From the NCBI GenBank assembly GCA_937943665.1, contig CALEAR010000315.1, positions 1 through 11,887 of the forward strand: a DNA stretch of 11,887 nucleotides. Direction: 5' to 3'. Below the pieces are notes generated by a model. It searched no databases. It was not told where the DNA came from and saw only the letters and a program-made list of their open reading frames with translations. Both the position numbers and the translations under genes were made by a program. Position 1 is the stretch's first letter, and each line of letters begins with the position of its first letter. Shown here one piece after another: positions 1 to 7,851 of the stretch. Origin of the DNA: an uncultured Alcanivoracaceae bacterium (GTDB lineage: Bacteria > Pseudomonadota > Gammaproteobacteria > Pseudomonadales > Alcanivoracaceae).

Positions 1-72
1 AATGTGGCCTTAGACACCAAGCAATTTACCTTTGTTGTGCCGGAGGGTGTTGATCTTATTCGCCATGAATAA
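1..72 (+). CDS. lolA: Outer-membrane lipoprotein carrier protein LolA, C-terminal 23 residues (5' end outside window)
   Basis: An open frame enters at base 1 and stops at a TAA at 70-72. Its last residues read NVALDTKQFTFVVPEGVDLI followed by RHE. This fits the end of LolA, the periplasmic chaperone that takes lipoproteins from the LolCDE ABC transporter to LolB at the outer membrane; the E. coli protein ends with a similar F-x-F-x-(V/P)-P-x-G-V segment. Being directly upstream of and overlapping rarA supports the call, since lolA-rarA-serS is a conserved gammaproteobacterial order. Only the final strand can be checked, so the call rests on this short match plus context. Confidence 0.82.
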   Translation, partial: NVALDTKQFTFVVPEGVDLIRHE

Positions 73-1390
73 CGATTTGTTTTCCGCCGAACCCGATACC
101 TATCAACCCTTAGCCGCGCGTTTGCGCCCCAAAACCCTAGCGGAGTACGTGGGGCAGCAGCATATTATTGGCGAAGGAAAACCCTTGCGCATGGCCCTAG
201 AACGTGGCCAGCTGCACTCCATGATTTTATGGGGCCCGCCAGGCACAGGAAAAACCACCTTAGCCTTATTACTAGCACAGCATGTGGATGCTGAGTTTGT
301 CACCTTATCAGCAGTGCTGGCAGGGGTAAAAGATATTCGCGAACAAGTGGCCAAGGCGAAGGACAGGCTAGCCATGGGTCGGCGCACAGTGCTCTTTGTG
401 GATGAGGTGCATCGTTTTAATAAATCTCAGCAAGATGCCTTCTTACCACACGTGGAAGATGGCACCATTTTGTTTATCGGTGCCACCACGGAAAACCCTT
501 CTTTTGAGCTCAATAATGCCTTGCTTTCTCGGGCGCGGGTGTATCGCTTGCGCGCCTTAGGGGCAGAGGACCTTGGCGCCTTACTAAAACGCGCCTTAAA
601 CACCCCTGAATTCCTATCAGTGCAATTCCCTGAGGTTTTGCAACAGCGCTTAATCACTCAAGTGGATGGAGATGCCAGGCGATTACTCAACTACCTTGAA
701 TTAGCTGGGGATTTAGCTTCTCAATATGAAAATCAGATCACTCCTGAGCTGCTCAATGAGCTGTTCCGTGATAGCCTGCGTCGCTTCGATAAAGGCGGCG
801 ATATTTTTTATGATCAAATCAGCGCCTTGCACAAATCCGTACGAGGCTCAGATGCGGATGCTGCCCTTTATTGGTTTGCCCGCATGCTAGACGGTGGCGT
901 GGACCCTTTGTATATTGCTCGCCGTGTGGTGCGTATTGCCAGTGAAGACATAGGTAACGCAGACCCGCGTGCCTTGCGGTTAGCACTAGATGCTTGGGAT
1001 GTGCAAGAACGTTTAGGTTCACCAGAGGGGGAGTTAGCCATTGCGCAAGCCATTGTATATGCCGCCATTGCCGCTAAAAGCAATGCAGTGTACATGGCTT
1101 ATAATCAGGCGCGGCGGTTTGTGAAGGAGAACCCCACCGATGAGGTGCCCTTGCATTTACGTAATGCTCCCACCGCCTTAATGAAGGAAGAGGGCCATGG
1201 CCTAGAGTATCGTTATGCCCATGATTACCCAGAGGGGTTTGCCGCGGGGGAATCTTATTTTCCAGAATCAGTGCCGGAACAACGTTTTTATGAACCCGTG
1301 GACCGTGGCTTAGAAATTAAAGTGCGCCAAAAGCTAGAACGTTTACAGCAGTTAAACCAAAATAGCCCTTGGCAACGCCGCACTAAGTAA
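65..1390 (+). CDS. rarA: Replication-associated recombination protein A, AAA+ ATPase (RarA/MgsA)
   Basis: This 441-residue protein matches E. coli RarA (447 aa) along its whole length. RarA is a cytoplasmic tetrameric AAA+ ATPase of the clamp-loader/RuvB-like class (WRNIP1/Mgs1 in eukaryotes) that acts at stalled replication forks with SSB. Visible motifs: Walker A GPPGTGKT at residues 57-64, Walker B LFVDE at 110-114 followed by VHRFNKSQQD, sensor-1 GATTEN at 139-144, and the SRAR arginine-finger segment at 155-158. The C-terminal half holds the conserved ISALHKSVRGSDADAALYW and HLRNAPT...MKEEGHG blocks of the tetramerisation domain. I chose the ATG at 65 because the homologue begins just before the D-L-F residues; a TTG at 32 would add 11 unconserved residues. 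The ATG overlaps the last 8 bases of lolA, and the nearest SD-like GGAGG (42-46) is 18 nt away, so translation is probably coupled to lolA. Confidence 0.97.
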   Translation: MNNDLFSAEPDTYQPLAARLRPKTLAEYVGQQHIIGEGKPLRMALERGQLHSMILWGPPGTGKTTLALLLAQHVDAEFVTLSAVLAGVKDIREQVAKAKDRLAMGRRTVLFVDEVHRFNKSQQDAFLPHVEDGTILFIGATTENPSFELNNALLSRARVYRLRALGAEDLGALLKRALNTPEFLSVQFPEVLQQRLITQVDGDARRLLNYLELAGDLASQYENQITPELLNELFRDSLRRFDKGGDIFYDQISALHKSVRGSDADAALYWFARMLDGGVDPLYIARRVVRIASEDIGNADPRALRLALDAWDVQERLGSPEGELAIAQAIVYAAIAAKSNAVYMAYNQARRFVKENPTDEVPLHLRNAPTALMKEEGHGLEYRYAHDYPEGFAAGESYFPESVPEQRFYEPVDRGLEIKVRQKLERLQQLNQNSPWQRRTK

Positions 1391-1401
1391 GACTCAAGGG
1401 A

Positions 1402-1429
1402 GCCCATACCCTGGGCGATTTTGATTTTG
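1402..1429 (+). other. Small stem-loop with T-rich tail between rarA and serS
   Basis: The 58-base gap between rarA and serS holds a perfect 5-bp inverted repeat, GCCCA (1402-1406) and TGGGC (1412-1416), with a 5-nt loop. A T-rich stretch, TTTTGATTTT, follows. It could act as a weak attenuating terminator that lets some transcription run into serS. The stem is short and the T-tract is interrupted, so this is only a suggestion. I see no convincing sigma70 promoter for serS in the gap. Confidence 0.25.
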
Positions 1430-1445
1430 TAAACACATAGGATGA

Positions 1446-2744
<1,299 letters not shown>

Positions 2745-2756
2745 TTAAACCACCAC

Positions 2757-2783
2757 AAGCCTCTTGGCAACGCCAAGGGGCTT
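2757..2783. terminator. Shared hairpin terminator between convergent serS and tusB
   Basis: AAGCCTCTTGGC (2757-2768), a 3-nt loop AAC, and GCCAAGGGGCTT (2772-2783) form a 12-bp stem with one G-T wobble. It fills most of the 42-base gap between the serS stop (2744) and the tusB stop (2787). The downstream T-tract is poor on both strands (GCCTTATCC on +, GTGGTGGTTT on -), so it may need read-through blocking or a protein factor to be efficient. Its position between two converging genes supports a bidirectional terminator. Confidence 0.65.
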
Positions 2784-2786
2784 GCC

Positions 2787-3080
2787 TTATCCATGCCAAG
2801 TAAGGGTTTGCTGCGCCTTTAGGGTGAGTTCCACCAATTGGGCCTCGCTAATGGCCTCAATGGCGTGGGGGATGCGCTCAAGCCAAGCCTCGGGTAAACC
2901 CTCAGCAAAATACCACATCGCTTGGGAAACCTTCACCAATGGGGAAGCGTCCTCTTGTATAAGGTGGAGCACTCCCGGCCCAGTGAACAGCAGCGTATCT
3001 GTTGCGGTGGCATAGCGCAGCACATTGCGGGTGAGATCACTACGTGCAGGGCCAAAACCTATCCAGTGCAAATTACCCAT
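2787..3080 (-). CDS. tusB: Sulfurtransferase complex subunit TusB (DsrH family)
   Basis: TusB is the third subunit of the TusBCD heterohexamer, which receives persulfide sulfur from TusA and passes it to TusE and MnmA for 2-thiolation of U34 in Lys, Glu and Gln tRNAs. The 97-residue protein is close to E. coli TusB (95 aa). It starts MGNLHWIGFGPARSD and has the D-T-L-L-F-T-G-P-G-V core corresponding to the family's DELLLLQDGV strand-turn. I chose the ATG at 3078-3080 because the family begins with a short M-x-L-H segment. It sits one base after the tusC stop, with GGA about 9 nt upstream. An upstream TTG at 3098 would overlap tusC and add an unconserved leader. The assignment relies mainly on position after tusD and tusC, as TusB diverges quickly. 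Confidence 0.88.
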   Translation of the reverse strand: MGNLHWIGFGPARSDLTRNVLRYATATDTLLFTGPGVLHLIQEDASPLVKVSQAMWYFAEGLPEAWLERIPHAIEAISEAQLVELTLKAQQTLTWHG

Positions 3081-3081
3081 A

Positions 3082-3414
3082 TCAGTAATTCCACACAAAA
3101 TGAGCCGATTGGATCAATGCTTGGGTATCTTCTGGCTTTAGGGCATCTAAGGGCACAGTGGGCTTAATTTGAGAGAAGTTCACAAAAGATTCCACCGTGG
3201 TGGTGAACGCCACGCCCAGATCTTGCATCATCGCGAACCTATCATCCCAAGGTGGATTGTTTTCCTCTAGCAGCAAAAGTGCCGAATCCGTAAGGTGAAC
3301 TACCACCTTATTGCCAAATAACTGTAAGGTGCTAGCCATATCAAGCGCCTCTTGGAGTGGCGTTTGGTTTTCGGGCCATTGGTTAATTAAAAGTAAACAG
3401 TGCTTATCCATCAT
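3082..3414 (-). CDS. tusC: Sulfurtransferase complex subunit TusC (DsrF family)
   Basis: TusC is the middle subunit of the cytoplasmic TusBCD sulfur relay for mnm5s2U34 tRNA modification. The 110-residue protein has the DsrE/F/H fold signature: an N-terminal hydrophobic strand (residues 4-10, KHCLLLI), a helix with the deletion-tolerant loop QTPLQEALDMASTLQLFG, then the strand VVVHLTDSALLLL. E. coli TusC has 119 residues. The gene starts 3 bases after tusD; two ATG codons in tandem (3412-3414 and 3409-3411) are possible, and I give the outer one. It is directly followed by tusB. Sequence identity within the family is low, so the tusD-tusC-tusB order carries much of the weight. Confidence 0.87.
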   Translation of the reverse strand: MMDKHCLLLINQWPENQTPLQEALDMASTLQLFGNKVVVHLTDSALLLLEENNPPWDDRFAMMQDLGVAFTTTVESFVNFSQIKPTVPLDALKPEDTQALIQSAHFVWNY

Positions 3415-3417
3415 ATG

Positions 3418-3798
3418 TTAAAAGCTAATCACCTTATGTGAGTGTTTGAGCGCCTCCGCCCATGCGCCTAATCCCGCCAGAGTAAACCCTTGGGCTAGGG
3501 TGACCTTTCCATGGTATTGCTGTGCTGCAGTGTCATCAAACACCCCGCGGCGCACTGCGCTAGCGGTGCACACCATGGCCGAAACCCCATGGGCCTGCAC
3601 CCAAGCTTGCCATTCACTGGCAATAGCAACCTCACCCGGACCTGAGTGACGATTAGCCAAGGCCAGCTGCACGCCATCCTGATAAAAGAAAACCTGATGC
3701 AGCGGTACCGATTGGTTCACCAAGGCACGGCAATATAGTAGGGCAGAAACAGCAGCGGGGCTGTTTAGCCCCGCTGTCACTAGCACGCTAACCTGCAT
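3418..3798 (-). CDS. tusD: Sulfurtransferase complex subunit TusD (DsrE family), catalytic subunit
   Basis: TusD is the sulfur-carrying subunit of TusBCD: it accepts sulfur from TusA as a cysteine persulfide and hands it to TusE. This 126-residue protein aligns well with E. coli TusD (128 aa). Landmarks are the N-terminal VSVLVTAG strand, HQVFFYQDGV at 34-43, and the block AMVCTASAVRRGVFDD at 74-89. Cys77 in that block corresponds to the catalytic Cys78 of E. coli, and the conserved QGFTLAGLGAWAEA follows. Its ATG (3796-3798) lies inside the end of yccA, overlapping by 19 bases in another frame, with AGGTGAT about 12 nt upstream inside yccA. This indicates co-transcription and probably coupled translation. 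All key residues look intact. Confidence 0.95.
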   Translation of the reverse strand: MQVSVLVTAGLNSPAAVSALLYCRALVNQSVPLHQVFFYQDGVQLALANRHSGPGEVAIASEWQAWVQAHGVSAMVCTASAVRRGVFDDTAAQQYHGKVTLAQGFTLAGLGAWAEALKHSHKVISF

Positions 3799-4466
3799 AA
3801 TAAATCATCACCTGTGAGTACGGCTAGTAATTGTAGCAAGCTAAGGAATAGGTTATACAAGGACACGAAAAGCGTTACGGTGGCGCGAATGTAGTTGGTT
3901 TCTCCGCCGGTCACAATGGCGTGGGTTTGCCACATAATCAGCAAGGAGGAGAGCAGGGCAAACATGCCACTCACCACCAAGGCCAAGGCAGTAATCTTAA
4001 AGAAATACGCGGCTAAGGAAGCCACAAAGGCCACCAGAATACCCGCCATAATAAAGCGGCCCAGTTGGCTAAGGTCTCTTTTCACTATTAAGCCAATGGC
4101 ACTCATGGCCACAAAAATGGTGGCTGTCATACCTAAGGCTAGCGTAACAAGGTGCCCCATGCCCACTGAAACAAAGGTATTCACAATAGGGCCTGTGGTA
4201 AAACCAAGCCAACCCGTGATACCAAAGACGGTGAGTACACCCCAAGCGCTGTTTTCCAGTTTGGCGTTAGCAAATAGCAAGGCAAAATAAACGCCCAGCA
4301 CCAGTAGTGGGTGAATAAAGCCCACATTAGCGGCCATGGCAAACCAAGCGGCACCGGTGGCCACCATTAACGACATGGCTAATAAGCCGTAGGTGTTCCG
4401 CAATACTCGTTGGCTTTGTTCAACGGAAACGGAAGTGGTTGAAGAATAAGGAAGGGGGTTTGTCAT
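3780..4466 (-). CDS. yccA: Bax inhibitor-1/YccA family inner-membrane protein
   Basis: This 228-residue protein has about seven hydrophobic membrane segments after a short polar N-terminus and matches E. coli YccA (219 aa). YccA is a substrate and modulator of the inner-membrane protease FtsH/HflKC. The clearest conserved blocks are VLRNTYGLLAMSL (21-33), TGPIVNTF (91-98) and the family signature GGETNYIRATVTLFVSLYN (187-205). The start ATG at 4464-4466 has GAGG 10 nt upstream. The last residues, DDLLCRLAC, extend a little beyond the E. coli end and overlap the tusD start by 19 bases. The gene heads a yccA-tusD-tusC-tusB unit. I see only weak -10-like AT-rich segments upstream of it (around 4480-4515). 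The physiological role of the family is still loosely defined. Confidence 0.93.
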   Translation of the reverse strand: MTNPLPYSSTTSVSVEQSQRVLRNTYGLLAMSLMVATGAAWFAMAANVGFIHPLLVLGVYFALLFANAKLENSAWGVLTVFGITGWLGFTTGPIVNTFVSVGMGHLVTLALGMTATIFVAMSAIGLIVKRDLSQLGRFIMAGILVAFVASLAAYFFKITALALVVSGMFALLSSLLIMWQTHAIVTGGETNYIRATVTLFVSLYNLFLSLLQLLAVLTGDDLLCRLAC

Positions 4467-4524
4467 GCTTGTGTACCCTCGTTAAATGTTGATATAGCGA
4501 TCAGTGCTTTATATTACCTGAAGT

Positions 4525-4541
4525 GGGTGCAATGGGCACCC
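4525..4541. other. Short perfect inverted repeat upstream of yccA
   Basis: GGGTGC (4525-4530) and GCACCC (4536-4541) form a 6-bp perfect inverted repeat around a 5-base spacer. It lies between the rne terminator and yccA, 58 bases before the yccA start codon. It could be an operator half-site pair, a small RNA hairpin in the yccA leader, or chance. Nothing in the sequence decides between these. Confidence 0.25.
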
Positions 4542-4550
4542 TTAGCCGAT

Positions 4551-4581
4551 AAAAAAAGAGCCTAGCGTGGGCTAGGCTCTT
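4551..4581 (-). terminator. Strong intrinsic terminator of rne
   Basis: Read on the - strand, the RNA directly after the rne stop forms an 11-bp perfect stem, AAGAGCCTAGC / GCTAGGCTCTT, with a CCAC tetraloop. It is followed by a run of seven T residues (plus-strand A 4551-4557, partly within the stem). The hairpin begins 5 bases past the stop codon at 4587. This is a textbook rho-independent terminator and separates rne from the yccA-tusDCB unit that follows in the same direction. Confidence 0.93.
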
Positions 4582-4586
4582 GAGGT

Positions 4587-7454
4587 TTATTCAGCGGGTT
4601 TCTCTTCTGTATCAGACGCTGTTTCCTTAACGGGTTCTGTGGGCTCTGAGCTGGCCTCAGTGGCGCCGTTTTCAGCCTCCGCAAAGTGTTGAATACGGCC
4701 AGAGCTATCCATACGACCCACAGGGCCAATGGCGGCGGTGGCACTGGCTGAAGCCGCCACCGCGGGCTCAACCTTAGGCTTAGCCGGTGCTTTGCTCTTG
4801 CCACCATAGCCTTCAATGCGACCCACAGGGCCAATGGCCACAGGGGCTTGCGGCGTGGCTTCTGCTTTGGGCGCATCCTCCGCTACCTTAGGTTCCGCAG
4901 GTGTTTCCTTTGGCTTAATGCTGCCCACTGGCCCAATGGTGAGAGGTGCCTCCACGGGCGCTTCAGGAGCGGCGGGAGCCTCTTGCGTGGTGGCTGAATC
5001 AGAAGCTTGAGCCTCTTCTTTGATTTCCTGGACCTTTTCAGGAGCTTTTTCCTCAGCCTTATGCACCACCGGTGCTTGCTCCTCGGATGTGGTTTCTGCT
5101 GCAGGGGTTTCCTCGGGTGCCTCTTCTACTGCAGGGGCCGCTTCCACTGTGGCTGCAGGCTTGGCTTCTTCAGTAGTCACCTCAGGCACTGCTGTACTGG
5201 CCTCAGCGGTGGGTTCAGCGGGTTTGGTATCAATAGTTGTGGCAGCCTGTGGTTGTGCCTCTGGTTGTACTGCTTTTTCCTCAGGCTTGGCTTCTGGTGC
5301 CACTTCCTGTGATTCAACCTGTGTTGATGGAGCAGCAGCGGGTTCAGCTTTTGCTGCCGCAGCAGTGGCACTAGCTGCCACCGCCGCAGTGGCGGTAGTG
5401 TTGGCGCTTTCTTTATCAGCGCTTGGTTGTACTGATGGCACCGGCTCTGGACGTTCGCGCACACGTAGGGGGCGATCATCCTGACGCTGGGTACGGCGCT
5501 CCGCTTGCGGTGCTTTAGGTTTAGCTTTCTCTGCTGGGGCAGAATCACCACCATTGCGCTGGCGCGAACGTTTGGCTTTTTGCGTGTCTTCGCTTTCTAC
5601 GCGTTGCTGGCGCTCAGCACGCTCATGTTTGGGCTTTTCAGCTTTAGCAGCTCCTTGAGATTTCGCTGATTCCGCTTTTTTCGCCTGTGCTTCTTGCTGA
5701 CGGGACTTTCGTTTTTCTCCGCCGGCAGCTTTAGCTTTTTCAGCAGGGGCAGGGCTGTGCACCTGGGGCGCGAAGAACTTAGCGAACAACCCAATAAGCG
5801 CATTCCAAAAACCGGCGGGTACTTGTTGTTCCTGTGGACGTGGGGGTGCCGCCTCTGGCGCAATCATTTTCACCGCCGCATCTTGGTGATTCGCTTGAGC
5901 GGGATCTTCCCCGAAGAGATCTTGCTCAGCCTCGCCTTCAAGTAAATCCAACTCATGGCTAACTAATTCTGGGGTCACCTGGTCATCGCGAATGCGTTGC
6001 ACCTCAAAGTGCGGGGTTTCCAGATTAGGGTTAGGAATAATTAAACTGCGGATTTTATAGCGCCGTTCAATGGCTAATAAATCCTGACGTTTTTCATTAA
6101 GCAAATAAGTGGCCACAGACACTGGCACTTGGGCGTGAATTTCGCCGGTGCGCTCTTTCATTACCTCTTCTTCAATGAGGCGCAAAATGGAAAGGGCCAG
6201 GGATTTCACATCGCGAATATGGCCTTGGCCATCACAGCGAGGACACACAATGCTTGAGGTTTCCCCAAGGGAAGGGCGTAAGCGCTGGCGTGAAAGCTCT
6301 AGCAAGCCAAAGCGTGAAATACGGCCAATTTGTACTCGCGCCCGATCTGCCTCCAAGGCTTCACGCATGCGGTTTTCCACCTCACGCTGGTTGCGAGCAG
6401 GGCCCATATCAATGAAATCCACCACCACTAGGCCGCCAATATCACGCAAGCGTAACTGGCGAGCAATTTCCTCAGCGGCTTCAAGGTTGGTTTGCAGTGC
6501 AGTTTCTTCAATATCCGCTCCGCGGGTGGCCCGGGAGGAGTTAATATCAATGGAGGTAAGGGCCTCGGTGGGATCAATCACAATGGAACCACCAGAGGGC
6601 AGTTTTACTTCGCGCTCAAAAGCAGTTTCGATTTGAGATTCGATCTGATAACGGGAGAACAGAGGCGTGTCATCTTGGTAAAACTTGATCTTGGAGGAAA
6701 AATCACGCATGACCAAGTTAACGAAGTTGCTGGCCTCTTCGTAGGTTTCTTTAGAATCAATCAGTACTTCGCCAATATCTTTGCGCAGGTAATCCCGAAT
6801 GGCGCGAATAATAACGTTGGATTCCTGATGCACCAAAAAGGGAGCAGGGCGCTTGGCACCCGCTTCACGAATGGCATCCCATAGAGTGTGAAGATAATCA
6901 AAATCCCACTGTAATTCTTCAGCGGTGCGGCCAAGCCCTGCGGTGCGCACAATTACCCCCATATCACTAGGGATGTTGAGCTCATTTAGCGCTTCTTTTA
7001 AGGCTTGGCGTTCTTCTCCTTCAATACGGCGGGAAATTCCACCGGCACGGGGGTTGTTCGGCATTAACACCAAGTAACGTCCCGCTAAGCTAATAAAGGT
7101 GGTTAAGGCTGCGCCCTTATTGCCGCGCTCTTCTTTATCCACCTGCACAAGCACTTCCTGGCCTTCACGGATCACATCTTTAATGTTAATGCGGCCTTGG
7201 ATCTCTTTAGGGTCTTTTTTGAAGTACTGTCGGGAAATCTCTTTTAAGGGAAGGAAGCCATGGCGTTCTGCGCCGAAGTCCACAAAGGCAGCTTCTAGGG
7301 AAGGCTCGATGCGAGTGATTCTACCTTTATAGATATTGTCTTTTTTTTGGATGCGTGATCTGTGTTCGATATCCAGATCATAAAGTCGTTGACCGTTAAC
7401 TAAAGCCACGCGCACTTCTTCTGAGTGCGTGGCATTAATAAGCATGCGTTTCAT
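4587..7454 (-). CDS. rne: Ribonuclease E
   Basis: RNase E is the endoribonuclease that starts mRNA decay, matures rRNA and tRNA, and scaffolds the RNA degradosome at the inner membrane. This 955-residue protein (E. coli 1061) has an intact catalytic half. It shows the [10 protein letters not shown] start, an S1 domain around 35-125, the 5'-sensor Arg170-Thr171, catalytic Asp303 and Asp346, and the Zn-link C404-P-R-C407. An amphipathic segment at 548-562 ([15 protein letters not shown]) looks like the membrane-targeting helix. The C-terminal half is low complexity: a Lys/Arg-rich stretch at about 570-670 likely binds RNA or helicase, an Ala/Glu/Pro/Thr-rich acidic stretch covers about 680-835, and three I-G-P-V-G motifs lie at 840-915. 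The start has only a weak SD (GTGG) and sits in a CCAC/GTGG mini-hairpin. A leader of about 460 nt suggests autoregulation, as in E. coli. Confidence 0.98.
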   Translation of the reverse strand: MKRMLINATHSEEVRVALVNGQRLYDLDIEHRSRIQKKDNIYKGRITRIEPSLEAAFVDFGAERHGFLPLKEISRQYFKKDPKEIQGRINIKDVIREGQEVLVQVDKEERGNKGAALTTFISLAGRYLVLMPNNPRAGGISRRIEGEERQALKEALNELNIPSDMGVIVRTAGLGRTAEELQWDFDYLHTLWDAIREAGAKRPAPFLVHQESNVIIRAIRDYLRKDIGEVLIDSKETYEEASNFVNLVMRDFSSKIKFYQDDTPLFSRYQIESQIETAFEREVKLPSGGSIVIDPTEALTSIDINSSRATRGADIEETALQTNLEAAEEIARQLRLRDIGGLVVVDFIDMGPARNQREVENRMREALEADRARVQIGRISRFGLLELSRQRLRPSLGETSSIVCPRCDGQGHIRDVKSLALSILRLIEEEVMKERTGEIHAQVPVSVATYLLNEKRQDLLAIERRYKIRSLIIPNPNLETPHFEVQRIRDDQVTPELVSHELDLLEGEAEQDLFGEDPAQANHQDAAVKMIAPEAAPPRPQEQQVPAGFWNALIGLFAKFFAPQVHSPAPAEKAKAAGGEKRKSRQQEAQAKKAESAKSQGAAKAEKPKHERAERQQRVESEDTQKAKRSRQRNGGDSAPAEKAKPKAPQAERRTQRQDDRPLRVRERPEPVPSVQPSADKESANTTATAAVAASATAAAAKAEPAAAPSTQVESQEVAPEAKPEEKAVQPEAQPQAATTIDTKPAEPTAEASTAVPEVTTEEAKPAATVEAAPAVEEAPEETPAAETTSEEQAPVVHKAEEKAPEKVQEIKEEAQASDSATTQEAPAAPEAPVEAPLTIGPVGSIKPKETPAEPKVAEDAPKAEATPQAPVAIGPVGRIEGYGGKSKAPAKPKVEPAVAASASATAAIGPVGRMDSSGRIQHFAEAENGATEASSEPTEPVKETASDTEEKPAE
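4710..4937 (-). repeat. Three spaced IGPVG(R/S)(I/M) motifs in the RNase E tail
   Basis: Residues 840-846 (IGPVGSI), 874-880 (IGPVGRI) and 909-915 (IGPVGRM) of RNase E repeat the same heptad, starting 34 and 35 residues apart in Ala/Pro/Lys-rich linker. Two of them also share a 20-base identical DNA stretch (4714-4733 and 4819-4838, plus-strand coordinates), while the third has diverged at silent positions. Strict protein conservation in an otherwise drifting disordered region suggests short linear motifs that bind a partner, such as a degradosome enzyme. The partner is unknown to me. Confidence 0.85.
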
Positions 7455-7560
7455 TGAGTTACCACATTTTCATCGTGGCATGACGCATTCGTTGGGAGTG
7501 AAGAAAACAACTGACCGCGCGCTGTAATAAGCACTAAGCATGCAAGCGGCATCTATACAG

Positions 7561-7597
7561 GAGCCACACAGCGTTTCTTCTGTGTGAAAGAAAGCTC
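7561..7597 (-). promoter_or_regulatory. Bulged stem-loop in the rne leader, candidate autoregulatory hairpin
   Basis: On the rne (-) strand, GAGC (7594-7597), a 7-nt bulge UUUCUUU, and CACACAG (7580-7586) pair with the continuous strand CTGTGTG-GCTC (7561-7571). The loop is AAGAAACG. That gives 11 base pairs with a U-rich bulge on one side. RNase E prefers A/U-rich single-stranded RNA, and in E. coli a leader hairpin (HP2) senses RNase E level. I see no sequence match to the enterobacterial rne5 element, so a similar role is inference from position and shape. Confidence 0.45.
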
Positions 7598-7678
7598 ATT
7601 AGCCAACTGCACCCATAAAAAGATGTTCTGCACAACTCATGACGCGGATACAGCCATCTCCTTGATTATCTACAAGTT

Positions 7679-7687
7679 TGGTATGAT
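7679..7687 (+). promoter_or_regulatory. Possible extended -10 promoter on the + strand within the rne leader
   Basis: TGG followed by TATGAT (7682-7687) fits an extended -10 element (TGn-TATAAT, 5 of 6 in the hexamer). No good -35 is placed correctly: TTGATT (7662-7667) is only 14 bases away. A transcript starting near 7694 would run towards rluC, giving either a long rluC leader or an RNA antisense to the rne leader. This is a weak prediction. Confidence 0.3.
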
Positions 7688-7738
7688 CGAAAATCTTACT
7701 CTCAAAAAAAGCGCCAATACCACCTATGTTATTCATCT

Positions 7739-7764
7739 GCTGCCTAACCATAATAAGCGGCAGC
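7739..7764. other. Stem-loop in the rne leader (6-bp stem)
   Basis: GCTGCC (7739-7744) and GGCAGC (7759-7764) form a perfect 6-bp GC-rich stem around a 14-base loop. The loop includes CCTAAC (overlapping from 7743), which could instead pair with GTTAGG at 7772-7777. Two mutually exclusive structures are therefore possible in either transcript. Function is unknown. Confidence 0.35.
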
Positions 7765-7785
7765 GCCAAAAGTTAGGTGTTGCGC

Positions 7786-7819
7786 GTTAGCTCCCTAAGG
7801 AAATAAATAGGCAGCTAAC
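7786..7819. other. Stem-loop in the rne leader (11 bp with one mismatch)
   Basis: GTTAGCT (7786-7792) pairs with AGCTAAC (7813-7819). After a C-C mismatch, CCTA (7794-7797) pairs with TAGG (7808-7811). The loop is AGGAAATAAA on +, which is UUUAUUUCCU in the rne-sense RNA. A U-rich loop in the rne transcript is the sort of site RNase E can cleave. No T-tract follows on the + strand, so it is not a terminator there. Confidence 0.45.
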
Positions 7820-7851
7820 CTAAAATTCTTGTTGGAGCCCTAAGCAATGGA

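Noticed and set aside
3081..3098. Longer tusB start at TTG 3098
   Set aside because: It would overlap tusC by 17 bases and add six unconserved residues; the ATG at 3080 fits the family start and the tight operon spacing.
4714..4838. Two identical 20-base stretches as a mobile-element or CRISPR-like repeat
   Set aside because: They lie in frame inside rne and encode the same peptide, with a third degenerate copy. There is no array or insertion boundary.
5020..5484. 154-codon + strand open frame opposite the RNase E tail
   Set aside because: Its Ser/Ala/Gly-rich product is what the antisense of GC-rich Ala/Glu/Pro codons gives; no SD, no domain, and rne is certain on the other strand. The same holds for the other antisense frames across rne.
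7584..7790. 68-codon + strand open frame in the rne-rluC spacer
   Set aside because: No recognisable domain, no SD, and it runs through predicted leader stem-loops. It most likely reflects chance in a non-coding leader.
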